Positions 41,293-49,269 of a stretch of 64,000 bases of DNA are shown one piece after another (the first letter of the stretch is position 1; each line of letters begins with the position of its first letter). Under the pieces are notes generated by a model. The model made no database searches and was not told where the DNA came from. It saw only the letters and a list, made by a program, of their open reading frames with translations. This DNA comes from Pseudarthrobacter raffinosi (lineage in GTDB: Bacteria; Actinomycetota; Actinomycetes; Actinomycetales; Micrococcaceae). The DNA lies in assembly GCF_023913735.1 (NCBI RefSeq), contig NZ_JAMXBH010000010.1, positions 62,001 to 126,000 on the forward strand, written 5' to 3'. The position numbers were made by a program, and so were the translations under genes.

Positions 41293-42243
41293 ATGTCTGT
41301 AATGACTCCTCCCCGCAGCGCAGCCCGGAACGCAGGCCGTGCTCCCGGTGCCCGGGAAAAATTCTCTGACTGGGCCAACCGGCACCGCAAATGGCTCTTC
41401 GCAGCCCCGGCGATGGCCTTCGTCGGCGTCCTGATCATCTTCCCGCTGGCCTGGACGCTGTACCTGAGCCTCACCGATTCGCAGGGCTCCGTCCGCGCAG
41501 CCACCGAATTCATCGGCCTGGAAAACTACCTGACGGTCCTGTCCGACGTCGAACGCTTCTGGCCCGCTGTGGGCCGCACACTCACCTTCACCGGCATCGC
41601 CCTGGTCTGCGAAGTGGCACTCGGCATGGGCATCGCCCTGCTGCTGTGGCGGCCCTTCCGCGGCGAAAAGTGGGTCCGCGTGGCCATCCTGCTGCCGCTC
41701 GTGGCAACCCCGGTAGCCGTCGGCATGATGTGGCGGCTGATCTTCGACCCCAACATCGGGTTCGCGAACCAGCTGCTCGCCGCTGTGGGCATCCCCGCCC
41801 AGCCCTGGCTCTCCGGCCAGGACACCGCGCTCGGCACCACCATCTTCATGGACGTGTGGCAGTGGACCCCCATGGTGGTCCTGATCCTGCTCGCTGGCCT
41901 GACCTCCCTCTCCGAGGAGCCCGACGAGGCGGCACGCATGGACGGAGCCAACGCGTTCCAGCGCTTTTTCTTCATCACGCTGCCCCTGATGATGCCCACG
42001 GTGATTGTGGCCATCCTCCTCCGGGGCATCGACGCCCTGAAGACCTTCGACATCCTGTACGCCACCAAGGGCAAGGGAGGCGGGTCCTTCCACGAAGTGG
42101 AGACCCTGAACGTCTACGCCTACGGGCTGAGCTTCGACTACAACCAGTACGGGCTGTCCTCCGCGGTGCTGATCCTGTTCTTCATGATCATCATCGGCTC
42201 CATGTGGCTGCTGACCATGCGCAAGAAAGCGGTAAGCAAATGA
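41293..42243 (+). CDS. ABC sugar permease, MalF-like
   Basis: 316 aa, six TM helices. The EAA loop that contacts the ATPase is at EEPDEAARMDGANAFQRFFF, followed by TLPLMMPTVIVAILLRGIDA. A basic N-terminus (NRHRKWLFAAPAMAFVGVLI) precedes TM1. It overlaps the second permease by 4 nt (ATGA). A longer plus-frame from 41391 that runs into the next gene is a frame shadow. Confidence 0.92.
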   Translation: MSVMTPPRSAARNAGRAPGAREKFSDWANRHRKWLFAAPAMAFVGVLIIFPLAWTLYLSLTDSQGSVRAATEFIGLENYLTVLSDVERFWPAVGRTLTFTGIALVCEVALGMGIALLLWRPFRGEKWVRVAILLPLVATPVAVGMMWRLIFDPNIGFANQLLAAVGIPAQPWLSGQDTALGTTIFMDVWQWTPMVVLILLAGLTSLSEEPDEAARMDGANAFQRFFFITLPLMMPTVIVAILLRGIDALKTFDILYATKGKGGGSFHEVETLNVYAYGLSFDYNQYGLSSAVLILFFMIIIGSMWLLTMRKKAVSK

Positions 42244-43139
42244 CCGTCCTGAACGAAAACACCAAAACCCAAACGTCCGCCGGGCAGCCCCGGCATCCCC
42301 GGCCGGTCCGCCGCCCGAAGAAGCCCCTCGGCACCCGCGCCTACAAGGTCTTCCGCGTCGCGGCCCTGATCGCCGTCGTGCTGTTCCTGGTCGCGCCGCT
42401 GTTCTGGATGCTGCTGGCCTCACTGAAGACCAACGTTGACATCTACGACACCGCCAAATCGTTCATTTTCAGCCCCACGTTCGAGAACTACGCAAACGTG
42501 CTGCAGCGCAACAACTACTTCGTCTTCATCTTCAACAGCTTCTGGGTGGCCTTTGTCTCCACGGCCCTCTCGCTGGTGCTGGGCGTCCCGGCTGCGTACG
42601 CCATGAGCCGGTTCACCATGCACCGCTCAGCCCTGGTGGTCCTGATGGCCCGCGTCATCCCGGGTGTTTCCCTGCTGGTGCCCTGGTACTACGTGTTCTC
42701 CAACCTGAAAATGGTAGGTGGGTTCGAGGTACTGATCCTCAGCCACATGTTCGTTGCCCTGCCGCTGATCGTGTACATCATGATGAGCTACTTCGATTCG
42801 CTCCCGCTGGAGCTGGAGGAATCGGCGCAGGTGGACGGACTGACGCCGATCGGCGCGTTCCAGCGCATCACGCTGCCGCTGTCCGTGGCCGGCATGGCCA
42901 CCGCCGGCATCCTGTCCTTCATCTTTTCCTGGAACAACTTCATGTTCGCCCTGGTGCTCTCCGGGTCCAAGACCAAGACGCTTCCCGTTGCCATCTTCGA
43001 CTTTGTCTCCTACGCCAGCATCGACTGGGGCGGGCTGATGGCGGCCGCCACCGTGGTGACCATCCCCATCATGATCATTGCGCTCTTCACGCAGAAGTAC
43101 ATCGTCTCCGGCATGACCGCCGGAGCTACCAAGGGCTAG
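42240..43139 (+). CDS. ABC sugar permease, MalG-like
   Basis: 299 aa from ATG 42240. TM segments include VFRVAALIAVVLFLVAPLFW; the EAA loop is LELEESAQVDGLTPIGAFQR with ITLPLSVAGMATAGILSFIF. No ATPase gene follows, so the importer presumably borrows a shared MsmX/MsiK-type ATPase from elsewhere in the genome. Stop is 7 nt before dgoD. Confidence 0.92.
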   Translation: MTVLNENTKTQTSAGQPRHPRPVRRPKKPLGTRAYKVFRVAALIAVVLFLVAPLFWMLLASLKTNVDIYDTAKSFIFSPTFENYANVLQRNNYFVFIFNSFWVAFVSTALSLVLGVPAAYAMSRFTMHRSALVVLMARVIPGVSLLVPWYYVFSNLKMVGGFEVLILSHMFVALPLIVYIMMSYFDSLPLELEESAQVDGLTPIGAFQRITLPLSVAGMATAGILSFIFSWNNFMFALVLSGSKTKTLPVAIFDFVSYASIDWGGLMAAATVVTIPIMIIALFTQKYIVSGMTAGATKG

Positions 43140-43146
43140 GTCCGGT

Positions 43147-44295
43147 ATGACACTCATCAGCAGAATTGAAACCTTCCTCGTCGCGCCGCGCTGGCTGTTT
43201 GTCCGGATCGAGACGGAGAGCGGGATTGTCGGCTGGGGCGAGGCAACCTGCGAGGGGCGCAGCGAAACGGTCCGCACCGCCGTCGGCCAGCTCTCGGAGC
43301 TGCTGATCGGCAACGACGCCCTCCGGATCGAAGACCACTGGCAGGTCATGACCAAGGGTTCCTTCTACCGCGGCGGACCCATCCTGGCCAGTGCCGTCTC
43401 CGGGCTGGACCAGGCACTGTGGGACATCGCGGGCAAGCACTTCAACACCCCCGTGCACCAGCTCCTGGGCGGCCACGTCCGCGACAGGATCCGGATGTAC
43501 GGCTGGGTGGGCGGGGACGAGCCGAACGAGGTGGCGGACCAGATCAGCGCCCAGCTGGAAGTGGGCCTGACCGCCGTCAAGATGAATGCCAGCGGCCGGA
43601 TGAGCCCCGTCGCCTCGGTGGCCGAGATCGACGGCGTCGTCCGCCGTGTTGCCGCGGCCCGCGAGGTGCTGGGGGACCACCGCGACGTCGCGGTGGACTT
43701 CCACGGCCGCTTCAGCCTGGCCAACGCCCGCCGGGTGGCGCCGCTGCTGGAACCGTACCGGCCGTTCTTCCTCGAAGAACCCATGGTCCCGGAAAACACG
43801 CACCTGCTGCGCGAATTCACCTCTTCAACCACGACGCCGGTTTCCACCGGTGAGCGGCTCTACAGCCGGCAGGAATTCCTGCCCGCACTGCAGGCAGGAA
43901 TCGCCGTGGCCCAGCCTGACCTGTCACACGCCGGCGGGATCACCGAGGTCCGCAAGATCGCCTCGCTCGCCGAAATCTACGACGTCCAGCTGGCACCGCA
44001 CTGCCCGCTGGGGCCGCTGGCCCTGGCAGCGTGCCTGCAGGTGGGCTTCGCGACGCCCAACTTCCTGATCCAGGAACAGAGCATCGGCATCCACTACAAC
44101 AAGGGCGCCGAAGTCCTGGACTACGTGGTGGACAAGTCCCCGCTGAAGTTCGTGGACGGCCACATTGAACGGCTGACCGGTCCCGGCCTCGGCATTGAAA
44201 TCGACGAGGCCGTGGTCCGCGCGGCGGACAAGCGCGGCCACGCCTGGCGCGGGCCGGTCTGGCGCCACTCGGACGGAGCATTTGCAGAATGGTAA
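43147..44295 (+). CDS. dgoD: Galactonate dehydratase-type enolase (MR subfamily)
   Basis: 382 aa. Enolase-superfamily features: VGWGEATCEGRSETVRTAVG in the capping domain; metal ligands are expected at DFHGRFSLANARR, FLEEPMVPEN and STGERLYSR; the catalytic His region is QLAPHCPLGPLALAACL. This set matches D-galactonate dehydratase, which makes 2-keto-3-deoxy-galactonate. The neighbouring aldolase and kinase genes complete the De Ley-Doudoroff route. Other sugar acids cannot be excluded from sequence alone. Confidence 0.88.
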   Translation: MTLISRIETFLVAPRWLFVRIETESGIVGWGEATCEGRSETVRTAVGQLSELLIGNDALRIEDHWQVMTKGSFYRGGPILASAVSGLDQALWDIAGKHFNTPVHQLLGGHVRDRIRMYGWVGGDEPNEVADQISAQLEVGLTAVKMNASGRMSPVASVAEIDGVVRRVAAAREVLGDHRDVAVDFHGRFSLANARRVAPLLEPYRPFFLEEPMVPENTHLLREFTSSTTTPVSTGERLYSRQEFLPALQAGIAVAQPDLSHAGGITEVRKIASLAEIYDVQLAPHCPLGPLALAACLQVGFATPNFLIQEQSIGIHYNKGAEVLDYVVDKSPLKFVDGHIERLTGPGLGIEIDEAVVRAADKRGHAWRGPVWRHSDGAFAEW

Positions 44296-45002
44296 ACAAC
44301 ATGACTGACAGCACGGACATCACGCCCGAAAGCCTGCTGGCCGGAATCCGGGAGTCGCGGCTCGTGGGAATCGTGCGCGGTACCGACGGCAAGGCCGCGG
44401 CGCAGGCCGCCCTCGCCGCGATGGCGGAAGGGTTCAGATTCGTCGAGATCGCACTGACCACGCCGGGGGCGCTGGATGCCATCCGCGAGGTCCGCGCCGC
44501 CGCACCGGCCGGCTGCTACGTCGGCGGCGGAACCGTCCTGACCGTGCAAGACGTGGACAACGTCGCCGGGGCCGGCGGCCAGTTTATGGTTACGCCGTCC
44601 CTGGCCGCATCCATCCACGAATCGGCGCGGCAGGGAATCCCCGTCCTGGCGGGCGCCCTGACGCCCAGCGAGGCGTACGAAGCGATGAACCGCGGGGCCA
44701 CCGCCATCAAACTGTTCCCCGCCTCCATCGGCGGCCCCGGCTATCTCAAGGCGCTGCGCGATCCCTTCCCCGGGATCCCGTTTATCGCCGTCGGCGGCGT
44801 GGGCCTGGACGAGGCCGCGGGTTACTGGGAAGCCGGCGCGATCGCCGTCGGGCTTGGCGGGCCGCTGTTCGGTGATGTCGGCTCCGGCGGTGACCTCGCG
44901 CCGACGCGCGGGCGTGCCCGCGCGTTTGTGGACCTGGCGGACTCCTTTGCCCGCCGAACGGCCGCAGCGGCCGTAGCGACCGCCGCAGCGGGCGTGCGGT
45001 GA
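44289..45002 (+). CDS. dgoA: 2-keto-3-deoxy-6-phosphogalactonate aldolase (KDPG/KHG class)
   Basis: 237 aa. Class I aldolase features: RLVGIVRGTDGKAAAQAALA, RFVEIALTTPGALDAI (Glu), and the Schiff-base Lys in RGATAIKLFPASIGGPGYLK. It splits KDPGal to pyruvate and glyceraldehyde-3-phosphate. ATG 44289 has GGACGGAG upstream and overlaps dgoD by 7 nt; ATG 44301 is an alternative with weaker support. It overlaps the kinase gene by 4 nt. Confidence 0.88.
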   Translation: MVNNMTDSTDITPESLLAGIRESRLVGIVRGTDGKAAAQAALAAMAEGFRFVEIALTTPGALDAIREVRAAAPAGCYVGGGTVLTVQDVDNVAGAGGQFMVTPSLAASIHESARQGIPVLAGALTPSEAYEAMNRGATAIKLFPASIGGPGYLKALRDPFPGIPFIAVGGVGLDEAAGYWEAGAIAVGLGGPLFGDVGSGGDLAPTRGRARAFVDLADSFARRTAAAAVATAAAGVR

Positions 45003-45982
45003 GCGCCGCCGTCGACCTTCTGACCTTCGGCGAGTCCATGGTGTCGCTGCGGTCCGCCGGTCCGCTGTCCGCCGGCGGAAGCTTGGCCATGCACGTGGCC
45101 GGTGCCGAATCGAACGTCGCCGTGGGGGTTGCGCGGCTAGGACACACAGTCACGTGGGCCGGTGCAGTTGGCGCCGATCCGCACGGCGAATTCATCCTGC
45201 GGCAGCTCCGCTCCGAGGACATCGGGACGCAGTGCCGGGTGGATCCGTCCCGCAGCACGGGCGTGATGTTCCTCGAACAGCGGACCGCGGACGTCACCCG
45301 GGCCTTCTACTACCGCGCCGGTTCGGCTGGTTCCACCGTCAGCCGGGACGACGTGGACAGTGCCCTCGGTGCCAGCCCGCGCGTGCTGCACCTGACCGGC
45401 ATCACCCCCGCGCTCAGCCCGGAAGCCCGGAAGGCGTTTGAATACGCTGCCGAGCGCGCCGCCGCCGACGGAGTGGTGGTCTCCCTCGACGTCAATTACC
45501 GCAGCCGGCTCTGGACCCGGGACGAGGCCCGAACCGTGCTGGGCCCCATCGCGCGGCACGCCGACATCCTGATAGCGTCCGACGACGAACTGGACCTCGT
45601 GGCGTCCGCCGCCTTGAGCGGCTCCGATTCCCTGGGGTACGACGACGCCGAAACCGTGCTCGCTGCCTCGTTGCTGGAGCAGGGGGTTGGGGAAGTCGTG
45701 GTCAAGCGGGGAGCAGCCGGCGCCGGCGTCCATACCGCCTCCGGACGGTTCGAGGCGCCCGCCGTCACGGTGACAAGCATTGATACCGTGGGCGCGGGGG
45801 ACGCCTTCACAGCCGGCTACCTCTCTGCCCTGCTCGACGGTGAGGACGTTGCCGGCCGCCTGCAACGCGGCGCCGTTATGGGGGCTTTCGCCGTCAGCAC
45901 TGCCGGTGACTGGGAGGGCCTGCCCAGCCGGGCCGAGCTCGCCATGCTGGGCGCCACCGCCAGCGGAACCACCCAGCGGTAG
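44999..45982 (+). CDS. 2-keto-3-deoxy-sugar-acid kinase (PfkB family)
   Basis: 327 aa from GTG 44999. PfkB/ribokinase motifs are GGSLAMHVAGAESNVAVGVA near the N-terminus and SIDTVGAGDAFTAGYLSALL with the catalytic Asp (DTVGAGD). It resembles KdgK and here would phosphorylate 2-keto-3-deoxy-galactonate between DgoD and the aldolase, in place of the unrelated DgoK. Last gene of the operon; GTGA overlap with dgoA. Confidence 0.88.
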   Translation: MSAAVDLLTFGESMVSLRSAGPLSAGGSLAMHVAGAESNVAVGVARLGHTVTWAGAVGADPHGEFILRQLRSEDIGTQCRVDPSRSTGVMFLEQRTADVTRAFYYRAGSAGSTVSRDDVDSALGASPRVLHLTGITPALSPEARKAFEYAAERAAADGVVVSLDVNYRSRLWTRDEARTVLGPIARHADILIASDDELDLVASAALSGSDSLGYDDAETVLAASLLEQGVGEVVVKRGAAGAGVHTASGRFEAPAVTVTSIDTVGAGDAFTAGYLSALLDGEDVAGRLQRGAVMGAFAVSTAGDWEGLPSRAELAMLGATASGTTQR

Positions 45983-46025
45983 CTGCCGGGTCGTGGCTGG
46001 GCTTGCCTTCCCCGGGCGCGGAGCA

Positions 46026-46048
46026 GGCAGGTACTGACAGTGCCTGCC
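46026..46048. promoter_or_regulatory. 23-bp near-perfect palindrome upstream of MmyB-type regulator
   Basis: Arms GGCAGGTACTG (46026-46036) and CAGTGCCTGCC (46038-46048) flank one A; 10 of 11 pairs match. It ends 31 nt before the start of the XRE regulator gene, where an autoregulatory operator is expected. A related core occurs at 49248-49262 in front of the alcohol dehydrogenase. The flanks CCCGGGC/GCCCGGG (46011-46017, 46049-46055) could also make it a hairpin terminator for the kinase gene. Confidence 0.7.
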
Positions 46049-46079
46049 GCCCGGGACCGCGGGCGCTTACCGTAGGGGT

Positions 46080-46969
46080 ATGGGAGACGTGCGCGCGGAC
46101 ATAAAAGAGTTTCTAAGTTCCAGGCGGGCGCGGATTTCGCCCGAGGAAGCCGGGTTGCCTGCGTACGGCGGGAATCGGCGGGTCGCCGGCCTGAGGCGTG
46201 AGGAAGTGGCGATGCTGGCCGGTTTGTCAGTGGACTACTACGTGCGCCTGGAGCGCGGCAACCTCGCCGGGGCGTCCGAAAGCGTGCTGGATGCCCTCGC
46301 ACGCACGCTGAAGCTGGACGAAGCCGAGCGGGAGCATCTTTTTGACCTCGCCCGCGCCGCCGGGCCGGCTCGCAGGAGGCGCAGCAAGCCGTCCGGTACT
46401 GTCCGCCCTGAAGTGCAGCAGGTCCTCGATGCAATGGCTGACGCGCCGGCGTGGGTCCGCAACGGCCGCCACGACATCCTGCAGCAAACCGGATGGGGCG
46501 GGCCCTTTACTCACCTGTTTTCAAAAGCGCGCACCGCCCCGTGAACACCACCCGGTTTACGTACCTTGACCCGGCAGCCCGGGAGTTCTGGCGAGATTAC
46601 GATCAGATCGCCAACGATGCCGCAGCGATGCTGCGGCTTGAAGCAGGCCGGCATCCGCACGACCCCGAACTCATCCGGCTGGTCGGCGAGCTGTCCACGC
46701 AGAGCGAGCTGTTCAGGGACCGGTGGGCTTCCCGGGATGTCGTCTTCCACCGCAGCGGGCTTAAGCGGCTGCACCACCCGGTGGTGGGTGACCTGGATTT
46801 GAACTACCAGTCCATGGAGCTGCCCAGCGAGCCGGGCCTGGTGCTGAACGTGTACACCGCGCCCGCCGGTTCCCCGACGGCTGACGCCTTGCAGCTCTTG
46901 GCCTCCTGGGCTGCCACGCACGATGACGAGTTCGCCGAACCATCACCAACTGCCAAGCACCCGCAGTAA
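46080..46969 (+). pseudogene. XRE family regulator with MmyB-like ligand domain, 1-nt frameshift
   Basis: The first frame (46080-46544) encodes the HTH (GLRREEVAMLAGLSVDYYVRLE) and the start of the C-terminal domain up to WVRNGRHDIL, then goes astray. The second frame resumes with AANRMGRALYSPVFK and continues to ASWAATHDDEFA at 46969, the normal MmyB-type ending. Restoring one G near 46480-46482 (CTG-CAG to CTGGCAG) joins them into a protein of about 296 aa, the usual length. So the gene is broken or the sequence has an error. These regulators normally control adjacent SDR/oxidoreductase genes. Confidence 0.85.
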
Positions 46970-47007
46970 CGCCGCGCTGCGGCCCTAGTGCGGGTGCCTG
47001 TCGTCTT

Positions 47008-47418
47008 CTACTTCGTCGAGGGGTATTCGTCGGCCGTGAGCTTGGCGCCCCAGACCGTTTCGGCCTCGTCGCTGTCCACTGGTGCTTCCCACAGGGCGAG
47101 GTGGCACATGAAGTTGCCTTCCGTCGCACCGTGCCAGTGCCACTCACCCGCGGGCGTGTAGACCGTATCGCCGGGCTGCAGCTCGATCAGCTCTTCCCCA
47201 CGCGATTGCACATACCCGATGCCTTCCGTGACGTGCAGGGTCTGCCCGACGGCGTGCTTGTGCCAGGCGGTGTGCGCGCCAGGAGTGAAGCGAACCAGAT
47301 TCAGCCGGGCACGGGACGGTTGCTGGCCGGAGTAGTACGCGTTGAAGTAGACGTCGCCGGTAAACCAGTCATCGGGTCCCTTGACGGTGGGCGTTTTCGG
47401 TTGCTTCTGCGTGCTCAT
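47008..47418 (-). CDS. Cupin domain protein
   Basis: 136 aa from ATG 47418 (GGAGGAGAAC upstream). The cupin metal-binding motifs are FTPGAHTAWHKHAVGQTLHV (two His plus Glu/Gln position) and PAGEWHWHGATEGNFM. It resembles carboxymuconolactone-associated cupins often found with SDR and alcohol dehydrogenase genes; activity unknown. Its start overlaps the SDR stop by 4 nt (ATGA), making it the last gene of a three-gene operon. Confidence 0.87.
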   Translation of the reverse strand: MSTQKQPKTPTVKGPDDWFTGDVYFNAYYSGQQPSRARLNLVRFTPGAHTAWHKHAVGQTLHVTEGIGYVQSRGEELIELQPGDTVYTPAGEWHWHGATEGNFMCHLALWEAPVDSDEAETVWGAKLTADEYPSTK

Positions 47419-48089
47419 GGTTGTTCTCCTCCGATGTCCGTGCTGAGGCTGACGTCCCGCCATTGGTCCAGTTCCGTGCGCTGTGCCTGGGCGACGGCGC
47501 CGAACAAGTCAAAAGCGTCGCTGCCGAGCACCAGCAGGGACGGCGGGTTCGGGCTCGCGGCGACCGCCAGGATGGCTTCCGCCGCCTTGGCGGGGTCGCC
47601 CGGCTGGGTGCCGTGGACCGTGTCGTTCTCCTTGCGCCGCTTCCCGGCCGTCTCCGCGTAGTCCTTGATCGGCGTGGCCGACTGGGTCAGCGAGCGGCCC
47701 GCGAAGTCGGTGCGGAACGCGCCGGGCTCGATGACGGTGACGTTGATTCCGAGTGGCTTCAGTTCCTTGTGGAGGGAGCCGGACAGGCCCTCCAGGGCTG
47801 CCTTGCTGGCGGAGTAGTATCCGGATCCGGCCGGTGAGATGCGCGCCCCGATGGAGGAGATGTTCAGGATGGACCCGGCCCTGTTGGCGCGCATGCCGGG
47901 GAGTACTGCTTTGATCATGCTGACGGCGCCGAAAAAGTTGGTGTCGAACAATTGCCGGATCTCGGCGTCGTCGGCCTCTTCAACCGCGGCACGGTAACCG
48001 TAGCCGGCGTTGTGGCCGTTCGCAAGCACGGTTTGGGCGAGCGCGCGGCCGAGTCCGGTCGAGCAGCCTGTGATGAGCCAGGTAGCCAT
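47415..48089 (-). CDS. SDR family oxidoreductase with internal in-frame deletion
   Basis: 224 aa. The Gly-rich motif (WLITGCSTGLGRALAQTVLA) and the catalytic Ser and YSASK (ILNISSIGAR, YYSASKAALEG) are intact. But GHNA is joined straight to GYGYRAAVEE, so the segment with strand 2, the D-V/L-D motif and the N-N-A-G motif is missing (about 55-60 residues; relatives are about 280 aa). The junction is at about 48001-48012. The cofactor site cannot form normally, so this is probably inactive, although the frame is open. Confidence 0.83.
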   Translation of the reverse strand: MATWLITGCSTGLGRALAQTVLANGHNAGYGYRAAVEEADDAEIRQLFDTNFFGAVSMIKAVLPGMRANRAGSILNISSIGARISPAGSGYYSASKAALEGLSGSLHKELKPLGINVTVIEPGAFRTDFAGRSLTQSATPIKDYAETAGKRRKENDTVHGTQPGDPAKAAEAILAVAASPNPPSLLVLGSDAFDLFGAVAQAQRTELDQWRDVSLSTDIGGEQP

Positions 48090-48113
48090 GGTTGTTTCCT
48101 TTCGAGGGTGGCG

Positions 48114-49151
48114 CTACGGACGGACCAGGACCTTCAGGGCCTCGCGGGAATCCATGGCGCGGTAGCCGTCGGGGACCTCGTTCAGGTTGATGGTCCGGTC
48201 GAACACCTTGCCCGGGTTGACGGTGCCGTCAAGGACGCCGGGCAGGAGCGTCTCGATGTAGGCGCGGACCGGGGCAGGGCCGCCGGTGAGCGTGATGTTC
48301 GGGCCGAACATCGAGCCGAAGCCGATCGGAGCGTCCTCGTACTGGGGCACGCCCACCCGGCTGATGACGCCGCCAGGGCGGATGACGCCGAGGGCCTGGT
48401 CGTACGCCGGGCGGTGCCCCACGCACTCAAGTACGGTGTGCGTTCCGTCGCCGCCGCTGAGCTCGCGCACCTTCTCGATGCCGGCCTCACCGCGTTCGGC
48501 GACGACGTCGGTGGCGCCGTATTCGATGCCCAGGTCGGTGCGGGCCTTGTGCCGGCCCATCAGGATGATCTGCTCGGCACCGAGCTGCTTGGCGGACAGC
48601 ACCGCCATCAGCCCGACGGCGCCGTCACCGATGACCGTGACAGTGGTCCGGGCGTTGACGCCTGCCTTGATGGCGGCGTGGTAGCCGGTGCCGTAGACGT
48701 CGGAGAGGGTCAGCAGCGACGGCAGCAGCTCGCTGTCCTCACCCACAGGGGCATTGACCAGGGTGCCGTCGGCGAACGGGACACGGATGGCCTCGGCCTG
48801 GGCGCCGCCGATTCCGTTCGAGGCCCAGAACCCGCCGTGGCGGCAGGAGGTCTGCAGGCCTTCACGGCAGAAGACGCAGGTACCGTCGGACCAGGCGAAC
48901 GGGGCGATGACGAAGTCCCCCTTCTTCAGGGTGGACACGTCCTTGCCTGTTTCCTCCACGACGCCGATGAACTCGTGGCCCATGGGGCTGCCCTGCCTGG
49001 ACGAGGGCATGCCGTGGTAGGGGTGCAGGTCGGAGCCGCAGATACAGGAATTGACGATCCGCACGATCGCGTCGGTCGAATTCTGGATGACGGGATCGGG
49101 CACGTTCTCCACGCGCACGTCGCCGGCGCCATACATGATGGTTGCTCGCAT
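48114..49151 (-). CDS. Zinc-dependent medium-chain alcohol dehydrogenase
   Basis: 345 aa. Catalytic zinc ligands are seen in CICGSDLHPYHG (Cys) and PMGHEFIGVVEE (His-Glu); the structural zinc region is reduced (DGTCVFCREGLQTSCRHGG still has cysteines). The Rossmann motif is VTVIGDGAVGLMAVLSAKQL. It oxidises an alcohol or reduces an aldehyde with NAD(P). First gene of the operon with SDR and cupin; an operator-like palindrome lies about 100 nt upstream of its start. Confidence 0.92.
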   Translation of the reverse strand: MRATIMYGAGDVRVENVPDPVIQNSTDAIVRIVNSCICGSDLHPYHGMPSSRQGSPMGHEFIGVVEETGKDVSTLKKGDFVIAPFAWSDGTCVFCREGLQTSCRHGGFWASNGIGGAQAEAIRVPFADGTLVNAPVGEDSELLPSLLTLSDVYGTGYHAAIKAGVNARTTVTVIGDGAVGLMAVLSAKQLGAEQIILMGRHKARTDLGIEYGATDVVAERGEAGIEKVRELSGGDGTHTVLECVGHRPAYDQALGVIRPGGVISRVGVPQYEDAPIGFGSMFGPNITLTGGPAPVRAYIETLLPGVLDGTVNPGKVFDRTINLNEVPDGYRAMDSREALKVLVRP

Positions 49152-49247
49152 TTTCGTTTCCTCATCACTTCGTCAGGGGCAGGAGCCCGGGTGTTCCTCC
49201 ACTAGCCAACCGCACATTCCGCATGTGTGGGAGTGGCTGTTGATACA

Positions 49248-49262
49248 GGTACCGGCAGTGCC
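49248..49262. promoter_or_regulatory. Second copy of the MmyB-type operator core
   Basis: GGTACCGGCAGTGCC matches the core GGTACTGACAGTGCC at 46030-46044 in 13 of 15 positions and shares CAG before and CT after it. It is about 97 nt upstream of the alcohol dehydrogenase start, on the 5' side of that operon. Together the two sites suggest that the XRE regulator controls itself and the dehydrogenase operon. Confidence 0.6.
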
Positions 49263-49269
49263 TCCCACC

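Noticed and set aside
41391..42239. N-terminal extension of the second permease into the first permease gene
   Set aside because: The extra frame is Arg/Pro/His-rich shadow sequence of the MalF-like gene; the MalG-like protein starts naturally at ATG 42240 with an ATGA overlap.
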